DNA of 64,000 nucleotides from Methylocella silvestris BL2 (lineage in GTDB: Bacteria > Pseudomonadota > Alphaproteobacteria > Rhizobiales > Beijerinckiaceae), in the NCBI RefSeq assembly GCF_000021745.1, contig NC_011666.1:3127001-3191000 (forward strand). The letters run 5' to 3'. Of the stretch, positions 1 to 8,500 are shown piece by piece. The position numbers and the translations under genes are program-made. Position 1 is the stretch's first letter; each line of letters begins with the position of its first letter. The notes under the pieces were generated by a model. That model saw only the letters and a program-made list of their open reading frames with translations, had not been told where the DNA came from and did no database searches.

Positions 1-84
1 TGCGCGCTGGGGCGGCTTTATGTCCGGGGTCGGAGGGGAGCCTTTCGCTTTCGGCTCGTCGCCGAAGTCGCCATAAACGGCGGC

Positions 85-1899
85 TTAAACCAGATAATAG
101 GCGAGCTTGTTGGCCTTGAAACTCTCCCATTCCGGCTCCGCGCCCCTGGATTTCGCTTCGATTGCGGCGAGCGCATAGGCTCGCCTGATCGCCTTCAGCG
201 TGGCGGAGTAATCCTGCTCCTCTTCGATGAAGATGAAATCGGGGGACAGGCGATCGGCGACGCCGATCTTGCCAAGGGCGGCGAGGAGGTCCGGGCGCAC
301 GCCCGCCAGCAGCACGGTCAGGCCTTTCGCCTTCGTGGAGGAAAGGAAATGATCGAGCACTTCGAGCGCCACGACATCGGGATTGCGCACCCGTTTCAGA
401 CGCAGGACAATATAGTTGATGCCCTGCGCGTCGGCCTCTTTGGCGGCGGTTTCGAGATAGCGTTCGAAATCGGGGGCGGCGCCAAAGAACAGCTCGCCCT
501 CGAAGTCATAGATCAACACGCCCTGGCTCGGCGGATCGGAGGAGACGCGTCCGCGCACGACGCGCTCTGGCGTCACCACCAGCTCGGCGGCCTTGAGCCT
601 TGAGGCTCTTGTCACATACCAGGCGATCGAGACGGCGGCGCCGATGAGAATGGCGAATTCGATGTTGATGGCGATGGCGGCGAAGGCCGTCGCGATCAAC
701 AGCACAGCGTCGTAGCGCGATCCGCGCAGAACGTAGCGCAGCCGCTCGATGTCGAACAGGCGGGCCGCCGCGACGATGAGCAGTCCGGCAAGCAGCGCCT
801 TCGGGACGTAGGACGCCAGCGGGGCAAGGGTCAGCACGGTGACGGCCACGAAGCCTGCGGTAAACAGACCCGAGAAGCGGGTGATCGCGCCCGCCTGGTA
901 ATTGATGGCGGTTCGCGACAGCGACCCGGCGCCCGGCATGCCCCGGAAGAACCCGCTGACAAGATTGCCAAGCCCTTCGGCCAGGATCTGACGGTTGTAG
1001 TCGAGGGTCTGGCCTGACTTCTGGGCAATCGCCTTGGCGATCGCCAGAGCTTCGAGCAGGCCAAGCACTGCGATGGCGGCGGCGCTGGCGCTGAGGTCTA
1101 GCGCCCAGGCGGCTTTGACTTCGGGAATATGGAAGCCGGGCAGGCTGGACGGGATCGCTTCGATCAGCGCGATCGCCGGCTTTGCGCCGGGCGCGGCGGT
1201 CGACCAGCCGGCGAGATAGGCGGCGACCGAGACCGCTATGAAGACGAAAAGCATATCAAGCTGCGGCAGCTTGAATCGCTTGACGATTCTGCGGGAGACG
1301 AGAGCCAGCGCAATCGCGCCGCCGCTGATCGTCACGGCCTTGAGATTGATGGGCGCGTCCTGCGTCAAGGTCAGATAGAGGCGCTCGAGCACATGCTGAT
1401 GGCCAGTGCCCTGCGCCTTCACCCCAAGCGCATTGGCGATCTGGCCGATGATGGTAAGGCTCGCCGCTCCAATGATGAAGCCGGTCACGACGGATTCCGA
1501 AATATAGCGCGTGAGGTCGCCGAGCCTCGTCACCGCGATCAGGATCTGCAGGGCGCCCATCATCAGCGTCAGCAGGAACATTGCCTCATAGGCGTCGAGC
1601 CGCGCTTCGGGATCGAAAATGGCGAGGGCGCTGAATACGACCAGCGAGACGGCGCCCGTCGGGCCGTTGATGAGATGGCGCGACGAGCCGAAAATCGCCG
1701 CCACCGCTGTAAAGACGATCGCCGTATAGAGCCCAAAGCGAGGGTCGACCCCCGCCAGAAGCGCGTAGGCCATGCTCTGCGGCAGCGACAGAGCGGCGAC
1801 TGTCAGGCCGGCGAGGAAATCGGCGCGAACGATGTTCAGCGTCGCCACGCTGAACCAGTTGCGCCGTCCGGCAGGATTGGCGAGTGTGACGTTCGTCAT
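85..1899 (-). CDS. SulP family inorganic anion (sulfate) permease with STAS domain
   Basis: Inner-membrane anion transporter of the SulP/SLC26A family, most likely for sulfate; bicarbonate is a known alternative substrate in the family. The 604-residue protein has the SulP signature PQSMAYALLAGVDPRFGLY at residues 40-58, a long run of hydrophobic segments to about residue 430, and a cytoplasmic STAS domain at roughly 455-560. This is full family length. The ATG is preceded by GAGGA about seven bases upstream. The gene lies 63 bases downstream of a sulfate-binding protein gene on the same strand, which favours sulfate as substrate and suggests co-transcription. No cysT, cysW or cysA gene is next to it. 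The 84 bases between its stop and the window edge hold no gene that I can support. Confidence 0.93.
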   Translation of the reverse strand: MTNVTLANPAGRRNWFSVATLNIVRADFLAGLTVAALSLPQSMAYALLAGVDPRFGLYTAIVFTAVAAIFGSSRHLINGPTGAVSLVVFSALAIFDPEARLDAYEAMFLLTLMMGALQILIAVTRLGDLTRYISESVVTGFIIGAASLTIIGQIANALGVKAQGTGHQHVLERLYLTLTQDAPINLKAVTISGGAIALALVSRRIVKRFKLPQLDMLFVFIAVSVAAYLAGWSTAAPGAKPAIALIEAIPSSLPGFHIPEVKAAWALDLSASAAAIAVLGLLEALAIAKAIAQKSGQTLDYNRQILAEGLGNLVSGFFRGMPGAGSLSRTAINYQAGAITRFSGLFTAGFVAVTVLTLAPLASYVPKALLAGLLIVAAARLFDIERLRYVLRGSRYDAVLLIATAFAAIAINIEFAILIGAAVSIAWYVTRASRLKAAELVVTPERVVRGRVSSDPPSQGVLIYDFEGELFFGAAPDFERYLETAAKEADAQGINYIVLRLKRVRNPDVVALEVLDHFLSSTKAKGLTVLLAGVRPDLLAALGKIGVADRLSPDFIFIEEEQDYSATLKAIRRAYALAAIEAKSRGAEPEWESFKANKLAYYLV

Positions 1900-1962
1900 C
1901 TTAAATCCTCAAGCCGCGCATTTGCGCTTGGTTCGGCGAAAGAAGGAATGGCGCCCGCGGCG

Positions 1963-2994
1963 CTAGTCGCTGCGCGGTTTGGGCGCGTAGACGGCGTCGA
2001 TAATGCCGTTGTCGGCAAAGAATCGGCGCTGCGCGTCGGACCAGTCCTGCGCGATCGCGGTGATCGAAAACAGATTGATCTTCGGCAGCCGGTCGGCATG
2101 TTTTTCGAGGATTTGCTGATTTTGCGGGCGATAGCCTTCGCGCGCGATAATCTCCTGCCCCTCGTCGGTGAACAGGAACTCCAGATAGGCGCGCGCCAGC
2201 GGAGCGCTGCCGTGCTTCTCGACATTGCTGTCGACCCAAGCGACCGATGGCTCGGCCCGGATGCTGACCGGCGGATAGACGATTTCGAGGGCTCCCTTGG
2301 AGTCCTTGGTTTCGCGCAGGGCCTCATTTTCCCAGGCGAGGTGAACGTCGCCTTTTTTCTCGATCGCAAAAGCGACGCCCGTCGACCGCGCCGCCGGATC
2401 GAGGAATGGCGTATGCGCATAGAGCTCTTTCAAAAAGGCCTTCGCTTCGCTCTCGCTGCCGCCCCGGGTGACGACGGCGCCCCAGGCGGCAAGCGCCGCC
2501 AGCTTGCCATTGCCCGACGTCTTGGGATCAGGAACGATGATCTCGACGCCCTCCTTAATCAGATCGGGCCAGTCATGTATGGCGTGGGGATTTCCCTTGC
2601 GGACGACAAAGACGATCGTCGAATTATATGGCCGGGAGTCATGGGGCAAACGCTTCTCCCAGCCATCCGCAATCATGCCCTTGTTGTGCAAGGCCTCAAC
2701 GTCCGAGGGCAGCCCGAGCGTGACGACGTCGGCCTTGAGTTCGCCCGAGGACACCCGTCTTGCCTGATAGGACGACCCGGCGTGCGATTGGGTAATCGCG
2801 ACGCTTGAACCGGTTTGTTTCTCATAATTTTCGACAAAGCGCGGGTTGATGCTCTGATAGAGTTCGCGGGTTGGGTCATAGGAGACATTCAGCAGGTAGT
2901 GCGCCGCGTGTCCCTCGCCATTCCTTGTTATGAGCAGGGCCGCCGCGACCGCGATGGACGCGACCGCGCCGATGTTAATCCATGAAATCCGCAT
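1963..2994 (-). CDS. Sulfate ABC transporter substrate-binding protein (Sbp/CysP family)
   Basis: Periplasmic sulfate- (or thiosulfate-) binding protein of 343 residues. An N-terminal hydrophobic segment (about residues 5-24) after MRISWIN acts as signal peptide or anchor. The mature part opens with the family hallmark LLNVSYDPTRELY, followed by SHAGSSYQARRV, ADVVTLGLPSDV and VPDPKTSGNGKLAAL, which are ligand-loop segments typical of Sbp/CysP. The usual ABC partners (two permeases and an ATPase) are not adjacent. Downstream, in the same direction, is a SulP permease instead. The protein may therefore serve ABC components encoded elsewhere. Working directly with the SulP protein would be unusual and is only an inference. 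Confidence 0.92.
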   Translation of the reverse strand: MRISWINIGAVASIAVAAALLITRNGEGHAAHYLLNVSYDPTRELYQSINPRFVENYEKQTGSSVAITQSHAGSSYQARRVSSGELKADVVTLGLPSDVEALHNKGMIADGWEKRLPHDSRPYNSTIVFVVRKGNPHAIHDWPDLIKEGVEIIVPDPKTSGNGKLAALAAWGAVVTRGGSESEAKAFLKELYAHTPFLDPAARSTGVAFAIEKKGDVHLAWENEALRETKDSKGALEIVYPPVSIRAEPSVAWVDSNVEKHGSAPLARAYLEFLFTDEGQEIIAREGYRPQNQQILEKHADRLPKINLFSITAIAQDWSDAQRRFFADNGIIDAVYAPKPRSD

Positions 2995-3083
2995 AAGCCG
3001 CGCCTTGGTGGGAATTTTCGTCTCGGCCGTCCCGATGAGGGAAGCCCGTTAAAAGTACATTATTTCTATATTCTTTGTTGATT

Positions 3084-3100
3084 TTGACGCTATGTGTCAA
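3084..3100 (-). promoter_or_regulatory. Putative promoter/operator upstream of the sulfate-binding protein gene
   Basis: A small inverted repeat TTGAC-N7-GTCAA lies about 90-105 bases upstream of the sulfate-binding protein start. On the minus strand its first arm extends to TTGACA, a perfect sigma-70 -35 hexamer, followed by an AT-rich stretch. No convincing -10 hexamer at standard spacing is visible, so the exact promoter is uncertain. An operator overlapping a -35 box would fit sulfur-starvation control, but no regulator is encoded nearby. Confidence 0.3.
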
Positions 3101-3597
3101 GGGCATGACAGCTAGGGCTCGTCGCCTCTCATCGGCGCCGCGGCGCTTTCGGGAACTATGGCGGAAGCGCGACCACGCCGGTTCGAACCCTGAATCCGCT
3201 ACGACGTCCGGCATCGTTTAACGGCCGCGCCGAAGCGGAATCTTTCGGGTTGTTTCTTTCTGGCGCGATAATTCTTCTATCGAATGAGCCGGACGACAAA
3301 TATTTCCGTCTGATCCGAAGACTATCGGACGGGACGCGGGTCTCGGAGTTGCTTTGGCGCCACATCGGCCCGTTCAATTCGATTCGATCGTAACTTTTTA
3401 TTGTGGAGAGCGGAGTAACGGTCGTGACGATTGCCAATTTCCCCGCCACGAAAACCGTTGTAGGAAATAACGACGCTTAGGTTGTCTCTGATGCTCGCCG
3501 CTCGATCGGCGCCGCGGCTAGGGCGGAGTCGCGCGCGGCCAGGGCAGCGGCGGACGCGATGCGTTCGAAAGGCGTGGACCGGATTGAAGCAGGCTTC
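3101..3597. other. Intergenic region between sulfate and RND operons, no gene seen
   Basis: About 500 bases separate the divergent sulfate-uptake and RND efflux genes. A 97-codon minus-strand frame at 3156-3449 has no recognisable domain, no ribosome-binding site and non-coding-like composition, so it is not called. The stretch has locally lower GC (for example AACTTTTTATTG near 3391) and presumably carries promoters for both sides. No TetR, MarR or two-component regulator gene is present, although RND operons often have one here. Confidence 0.5.
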
Positions 3598-6500
3598 ATG
3601 TTAGGCATCGTCCGCACCGCGCTGCTGCGCCCCTATACCTTCGTTGTGATGGCCCTGCTGATCGTCATTTATGGCGGATTGGCGATCCTGCGCACGCCGA
3701 CCGACATCTTCCCGAACATCGGCATTCCGGTCATCAGCGCCGTGTGGGTCTACACCGGTCTGCCGCCGGACGACATGGCCGGGCGCATCGTCTCAATCTA
3801 TGAACGAATGGCCTCCGTAACCGTCAACGACATCGAGCATATCGAATCGCAATCATTGTCGACTTACGGCATCGTCAAATTCTACTTTCAGCCGAAGGTC
3901 GACATCAGCGCCGCACAGGCGCAGGTCGCCGCAATGTCGCAGACGGTGCTCAAGAGCCTGCCGCCGGGCGTCACCCCGCCGCAGCTCGTCGTCTACAACG
4001 CCGCCAGCGTCCCGATTCTCCAATTGGCGCTGTCGAGCGACTCTCTCTCGCAAACGAAACTTTACGATCTGGCGTCGAACTTCATCCGGCCCCAGCTCGC
4101 AACCATCCCTGGCGCGCAGATGCCAAGTCCGTACGGCGGCGCGACGCGGCAGATTCAGATCGATCTCGATCAGAGGGCGCTGCACGCCCATGGCCTCGAT
4201 GCGCAAGACGTCGCAAACGCGCTCGCCGCCCAGAACCTGATCACCCCGGTCGGCACGCAGAAAATCGGCCCGTTCGAATATGTGGTGAATCTCAATGATT
4301 CCCCAAGACGGCTCGAGGATCTGAACAATGTGCCAATCAGGACGGTCAATGGCGCCGTCGTCTTCATGCGCGATGTGGCTTTTGTGCATGACGGATCGCC
4401 GCCGCAGATCAATGTGGTCCAGACGAATGGCAAAAAAGCCATCTTGATATCGATTGTAAAGAACGGTTCGGCGTCGACGCTCGACATCATCGCAGCGGTG
4501 AAAAGAATTCTCCCGGCGATTCAGCAGGGGCTGCCGGCGGGCGTTGACGTCGAGCTCGTCAACGACCAGTCGACCTTCGTGAAATCCTCCGTTTCGAATG
4601 TTGTGAGGGAGGGCGTCATCGCCGCCGCCCTCACCGGATTCATGATTCTCGTATTCCTTGGAAGCTGGCGCTCCACCCTGATCATCACGATCTCCATTCC
4701 CCTGGCGATCTTGACCTCTCTGATCGTTTTGTCCCTGCTCGGGGAGTCGATCAATGTCATGACCCTTGGCGGCCTCGCGCTCGCAATTGGCATCCTCGTC
4801 GACGATGCGACCGTGACCATCGAAAACGTCAACCGCCATCTCGAACATGGCGAGGACATCAAGAGCGCCGTCCTGAACGGCGCGCATGAAATCATGCCGC
4901 CCGCAACCATCGCTCTGCTTTGCATCTGCGTCGCCTTCGTCCCCTTGCTTTCGCTTGGCGGCGTCGCGGGCTATCTATTTCGCCCGCTCGCCGAGGCGGT
5001 TGTCTTCGCGATGGCGGCGTCTTACGCCCTGACCTACACGCTCGTGCCGACGATGGCGCAGTTCCTTCTGCGCAATCATCGGCCTCAGCCGCATGGCGCA
5101 GGCGCGCCCGAGAGCGCCAATCCCTTCGTTCGCCTCCAGCGCGCGTTTGAGCGTCGCTTCGAGCAGCTGCGCAAATTCTATGTGGCCTCCTTGCAACTCG
5201 CGCTCGCGAACCGTCTGCGCTTTGCGGGAGGGACTCTTTCGTTCGCCGTGTTGTCGCTCGCTCTCTTCCCTGCGCTCGGACAGGATTTCTTTCCAGCGGT
5301 GGAAGGGGGCGCGATCAAGATTCACATTCGCGCGCCGAACGGCGTCCGCGTCGAAGGAACGACTGTCCTTTGTCAACAGATCGACGCAGCCGTCCGCGAC
5401 ATCATTCCGCCGGATCGCATCGAGAGCATCGTCGACAATATCGGCCTGCCCAATAGCGGCATCAATTTGACCTATGGCAATTCCGGGACGATCGGCGTGA
5501 GCGACGCCGACATTCTCATTACGCTCAAGGAAGGGCGGGTTTCCAGCGCGGACTATGAAAAGATCCTGCGCGAGAAATTGCCGAGGGCGTTTCCCGGCGT
5601 GACCTTCGCGTTTCTGCCGGCGGATATCGTCAGCCAGATTCTGAATTTCGGATCGCCGTCGCCGCTCGATGTGCAGATCGCCGGTCAGAACATCAACGCC
5701 AATCGCGAATTCGCCCGCCTGTTGCTTACGCGGATGCGCCGCGTCCCCGGCATTGCGGACGCGCGCGTTCACGAGGTCTTTCAGGCGCCGGCGCTCAAGG
5801 TCGAATTCAATCGCGAGCTCGCGGGCCTTGTCGGGCTTACCGAGCGCGACGCTTCGACAAATCTCCAGAGCACGCTGTCCGGGAGCGCCCAGGTCGCGCC
5901 GACTTATTGGCTCAATCCCGCGAACGGCGTGTCTTACCCCGTTTCGATCCAGACGCCGCAATATGACATCGACACTCTGGCCGGCCTCAAGAATTTACCG
6001 TTGTCGAACGAGCAATCGACGCAGCTGCTCGGGGCCGTCGCCAACATCACGACGGAGCCCGCCTCCGCGATCGTATCCCACTACAACATCCAGCCGGCGA
6101 TCAACATCTATGCGGCGACCCAGGGACGCGACCTCGGCGGCGTCGCCGCGGACATCGAAAAGATCATCGCGGACATGCGCGGCGAGCTGCCGAAGGGATC
6201 GAGCGTCGTCATCCGCGGCCAGGCCGCGACCATGACGAGCGCCTATGAGCAGCTCTTTTTCGGGCTCGGCTTCTCCATCGTCCTGATCTACCTTCTGATC
6301 GTCGTCAATTTTCAGTCGTGGCTCGACCCCTTCGTGATCATCTCCGCCCTGCCGGCTGCGCTCGCCGGCATCGTCTGGATGCTCTTTCTCACCTATACGC
6401 CCGTCTCTGTGCCAGCCCTGACTGGCGCGATCATGTGCATGGGCGTCGCGACAGCCAACAGCATTCTCGTCGTCAGCTTCGCGCGCGAGCAATTCGCAGC

Positions 6501-6771
6501 CGGCAAGGACGCCGTGACGGCCGCCATGGCCGCGGGCGCAACCCGTTTCCGGCCGGTCATCATGACCGCGCTCGCCATGATCATCGGCATGCTGCCTATG
6601 GCGATCGAACCCGGCCAGAACGCGCCGCTTGGACGCGCCGTTATCGGCGGGCTCTTGTTCGCGACATGCGCGACCCTTCTCTTCGTGCCGGCGGTCTTTG
6701 CAATCGTCCATGGACATAAAGCAAGATCGGCGTCGACCGAGCCTCTTTCCGGAGAGCCCTTCCATGCATGA
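3598..6771 (+). CDS. RND efflux transporter permease subunit (AcrB/HAE1-like)
   Basis: Inner-membrane proton-driven RND pump subunit of about 1057 residues. Visible hallmarks are the N-terminal helix after ALLRPYTFVVMALL, the periplasmic porter region, the TM4 motif ILVDDATVTIENVNRHLEHG with paired aspartates for proton transfer, and a second six-helix bundle from about residue 880 to the C-terminus. The TM10 segment reads ATANSILVVSFARE. The lysine found in classical AcrB (AKNAI) is absent, as in a divergent HAE1 subgroup. I prefer the ATG at 3598, which matches the usual family N-terminus, over the in-frame ATG at 3559, which adds 13 residues. The permease precedes its adaptor by 12 bases, the reverse of the common order, and no outer-membrane factor gene follows. 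Substrate cannot be read from the sequence. Confidence 0.93.
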   Translation: MLGIVRTALLRPYTFVVMALLIVIYGGLAILRTPTDIFPNIGIPVISAVWVYTGLPPDDMAGRIVSIYERMASVTVNDIEHIESQSLSTYGIVKFYFQPKVDISAAQAQVAAMSQTVLKSLPPGVTPPQLVVYNAASVPILQLALSSDSLSQTKLYDLASNFIRPQLATIPGAQMPSPYGGATRQIQIDLDQRALHAHGLDAQDVANALAAQNLITPVGTQKIGPFEYVVNLNDSPRRLEDLNNVPIRTVNGAVVFMRDVAFVHDGSPPQINVVQTNGKKAILISIVKNGSASTLDIIAAVKRILPAIQQGLPAGVDVELVNDQSTFVKSSVSNVVREGVIAAALTGFMILVFLGSWRSTLIITISIPLAILTSLIVLSLLGESINVMTLGGLALAIGILVDDATVTIENVNRHLEHGEDIKSAVLNGAHEIMPPATIALLCICVAFVPLLSLGGVAGYLFRPLAEAVVFAMAASYALTYTLVPTMAQFLLRNHRPQPHGAGAPESANPFVRLQRAFERRFEQLRKFYVASLQLALANRLRFAGGTLSFAVLSLALFPALGQDFFPAVEGGAIKIHIRAPNGVRVEGTTVLCQQIDAAVRDIIPPDRIESIVDNIGLPNSGINLTYGNSGTIGVSDADILITLKEGRVSSADYEKILREKLPRAFPGVTFAFLPADIVSQILNFGSPSPLDVQIAGQNINANREFARLLLTRMRRVPGIADARVHEVFQAPALKVEFNRELAGLVGLTERDASTNLQSTLSGSAQVAPTYWLNPANGVSYPVSIQTPQYDIDTLAGLKNLPLSNEQSTQLLGAVANITTEPASAIVSHYNIQPAINIYAATQGRDLGGVAADIEKIIADMRGELPKGSSVVIRGQAATMTSAYEQLFFGLGFSIVLIYLLIVVNFQSWLDPFVIISALPAALAGIVWMLFLTYTPVSVPALTGAIMCMGVATANSILVVSFAREQFAAGKDAVTAAMAAGATRFRPVIMTALAMIIGMLPMAIEPGQNAPLGRAVIGGLLFATCATLLFVPAVFAIVHGHKARSASTEPLSGEPFHA

Positions 6772-6783
6772 GGCCGAGCGATA

Positions 6784-8049
6784 ATGTCCATGAAATCCGA
6801 CGCCCCGGCCGAGAAGCCGCGCCGCTTCCGATTGATCTTCTGCACGGCTCTGCTCGCCGTCCTTGGGCTCGCCGCATCGGGCCTCGTGGAGAGGGCGAAG
6901 AGCAAACAGGAGCTTGCCGCCTGGACCGAAGATCAGGCGATTCCGACGGTGCGGACCGTGCAGCCGCAGCGCGGTCCGAGCGAGGAGCAGCTGTCGCTTC
7001 CGGGCAATGTGAAAGCCTATTATACCGGCTCGCTCTACGCGCGGGCGAGCGGCTACGTCACCGCCTGGCGCAAGGACATCGGCGCGCGGGTGAAAAAAGG
7101 CGAAGTGCTCGCGGAGATCGCGGCGCCCGATCTCGATCAACAGCTTGTTCAGGCGAAAGCCCAGCTCGTTCAATTGAAGGCTCAAGTCGAACAGGCGCGG
7201 GCGAACGCCGATCTCGGCCAGCTTACCGATCAAAGGACGTCGCGGCTTGTCGCCAAGGGCTGGTCCAGCGCGCAGCAGGGCGATACCGACCGGCTGACCG
7301 CAGCCTCGCGCCTTGCGGCGCTCGACGTCGCGAAAGCGAATGTCGAGGCGCAGCAGGCCGCCGTCGGCCGTCTTGAGGAGCTGACGCGATTCAAGCAGAT
7401 CGTTGCGCCCTTCGATGGCGTCGTGACAGCTCGCAACGTGGACGTCGGCGATCTCGTCAACGCCGACGGCAAATCGGGCAAGGCCCTGTTTCAGGTCTCC
7501 GACATCCACGAAATGCGCATCTATGTGAACGTCCCGCAGGCGTTTCTTGGCCAGATGACGCCGGGCCTCCGGGCGTCGCTCGATCTCCCCGGCCAGGAAC
7601 AGTCGTTCGAGGCCACTTTGGTCTCGACGTCGAACGCCCTCAGCGAAGACTCGCGCACGTCTTTGGCGCAGCTTCAGGCGGCCAATCCCGAGGGCAAATT
7701 ATGGCCGGGCGCCTTTGCGGAGGTCCATTTCCACATTCCCTCGGACCAGAACACGCTGCACGTGCCAGCCACCGCGCTGATTTTTGGGTCGGATGGAATG
7801 AATGTCGCCGCCGTCGGCGCCGACGGTCGCGTCGAACTGAAAAAGGTGGGTCTTGGGCGCAATCTCGGCGCCAGCGTCGAGATCCGCTCGGGAGTGTCGC
7901 TGTCGGACAAGATCATCGACAATCCGCTGGAGATGATCGCGTCCGGCGATGTCGTCCGGCTCGCCGGCGCGGACGCCGCCGTCGCGACCGCTCGCGAGGC
8001 GCGGGCCGAGGCGCGGGCAACGGCGGCGCGCAGCGAGCGCATGAACTGA
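6784..8049 (+). CDS. RND efflux periplasmic adaptor subunit (membrane fusion protein)
   Basis: Membrane fusion protein of 421 residues that links the RND permease to an outer-membrane channel. An N-terminal anchor (about residues 14-36) is followed by the two lipoyl half-motifs: LPGNVKAYYTGSLYARASGY with KDIGARVKKGEVLAEIAAPD, and later APFDGVVTARNVDVGDLV. Between them is an alanine/glutamine-rich alpha-helical hairpin (about 115-195). A beta-barrel and membrane-proximal domain follow, ending in an Ala/Arg/Glu-rich tail. It begins 12 bases after the permease and is clearly co-transcribed. No TolC-like gene is adjacent, so the outer channel must come from elsewhere. Confidence 0.92.
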   Translation: MSMKSDAPAEKPRRFRLIFCTALLAVLGLAASGLVERAKSKQELAAWTEDQAIPTVRTVQPQRGPSEEQLSLPGNVKAYYTGSLYARASGYVTAWRKDIGARVKKGEVLAEIAAPDLDQQLVQAKAQLVQLKAQVEQARANADLGQLTDQRTSRLVAKGWSSAQQGDTDRLTAASRLAALDVAKANVEAQQAAVGRLEELTRFKQIVAPFDGVVTARNVDVGDLVNADGKSGKALFQVSDIHEMRIYVNVPQAFLGQMTPGLRASLDLPGQEQSFEATLVSTSNALSEDSRTSLAQLQAANPEGKLWPGAFAEVHFHIPSDQNTLHVPATALIFGSDGMNVAAVGADGRVELKKVGLGRNLGASVEIRSGVSLSDKIIDNPLEMIASGDVVRLAGADAAVATAREARAEARATAARSERMN

Positions 8050-8104
8050 GGTCTTAGCCGAAGGGGGGCGACGAAAAGACCGGACGCTAGACCGGCGAGG
8101 AAAC

Positions 8105-8396
8105 CTTGCATTTGCCAAGTTTCCGTTCCGCAAATCGAGCGTTGCGGCCTTGGACCTGAGGGGCGTCTTGCCCACCGCCGCCATATCCTCCATATGGAGG
8201 CCGATCAGTTCCCGAAGGTTTTGATCCTGACGACGCGGGAGCTTGAGGGCGGCTCGCCGCGGTCGCTTTGGACCTCCCCCTCCAGGGCCCAGCGCCGGGC
8301 GTCCTCACGCCGCAGAAACGTGTCGCTTGCATAGCGTCCCTTGCGACGAATTTGGACTCGCCGGGAACCGGAAGGTAGTTTGGTGACGGCAGCCAT
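8105..8396 (-). pseudogene. Truncated, frameshifted phage-type (tyrosine recombinase) integrase remnant
   Basis: The minus strand encodes MAAVTKLPSGSRRVQIRRKG followed by YASDTFLRREDARRWALEGE, a typical N-terminal arm-binding segment of phage/island integrases. That frame runs to KTFGN and stops at 8205. In the next frame the family sequence resumes as LIGLHMEDMAAVGKTPLRSK and fades near 8105. Supplying one G in GGGAACTGATC restores a continuous reading (FGELIGLHMEDM), so the remnant carries a one-base deletion. The core-binding and catalytic domains (R..H..R..Y) are missing; the sequence beyond is the end of the RND adaptor gene. The relic lies head to head with dusA, a known integration target. 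The assignment rests on memory of the family rather than a search. Confidence 0.72.
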
Positions 8397-8500
8397 TTTC
8401 GTGTGCGATCCCGTGGGCGCTCCGGCGTCGAAACGGGTCGATTTGCGGCGTAATGGAGAGTGCGCACGGCGCGGCCTAACGATCTGATAGTACTGAAAAA

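Noticed and set aside
1129..2808. Plus-strand open frame of 559 codons across the sulP and sulfate-binding protein genes
   Set aside because: It is a high-GC antisense shadow; the protein is Arg/Asp-rich with no domain, while the minus-strand genes are clear family members.
3156..3449. 97-codon minus-strand frame in the large intergenic region
   Set aside because: No ribosome-binding site, no family resemblance and irregular codon use.
5995..7509. Minus-strand frame of 504 codons opposite the RND genes
   Set aside because: Antisense shadow; both RND genes have full domain structure on the plus strand.
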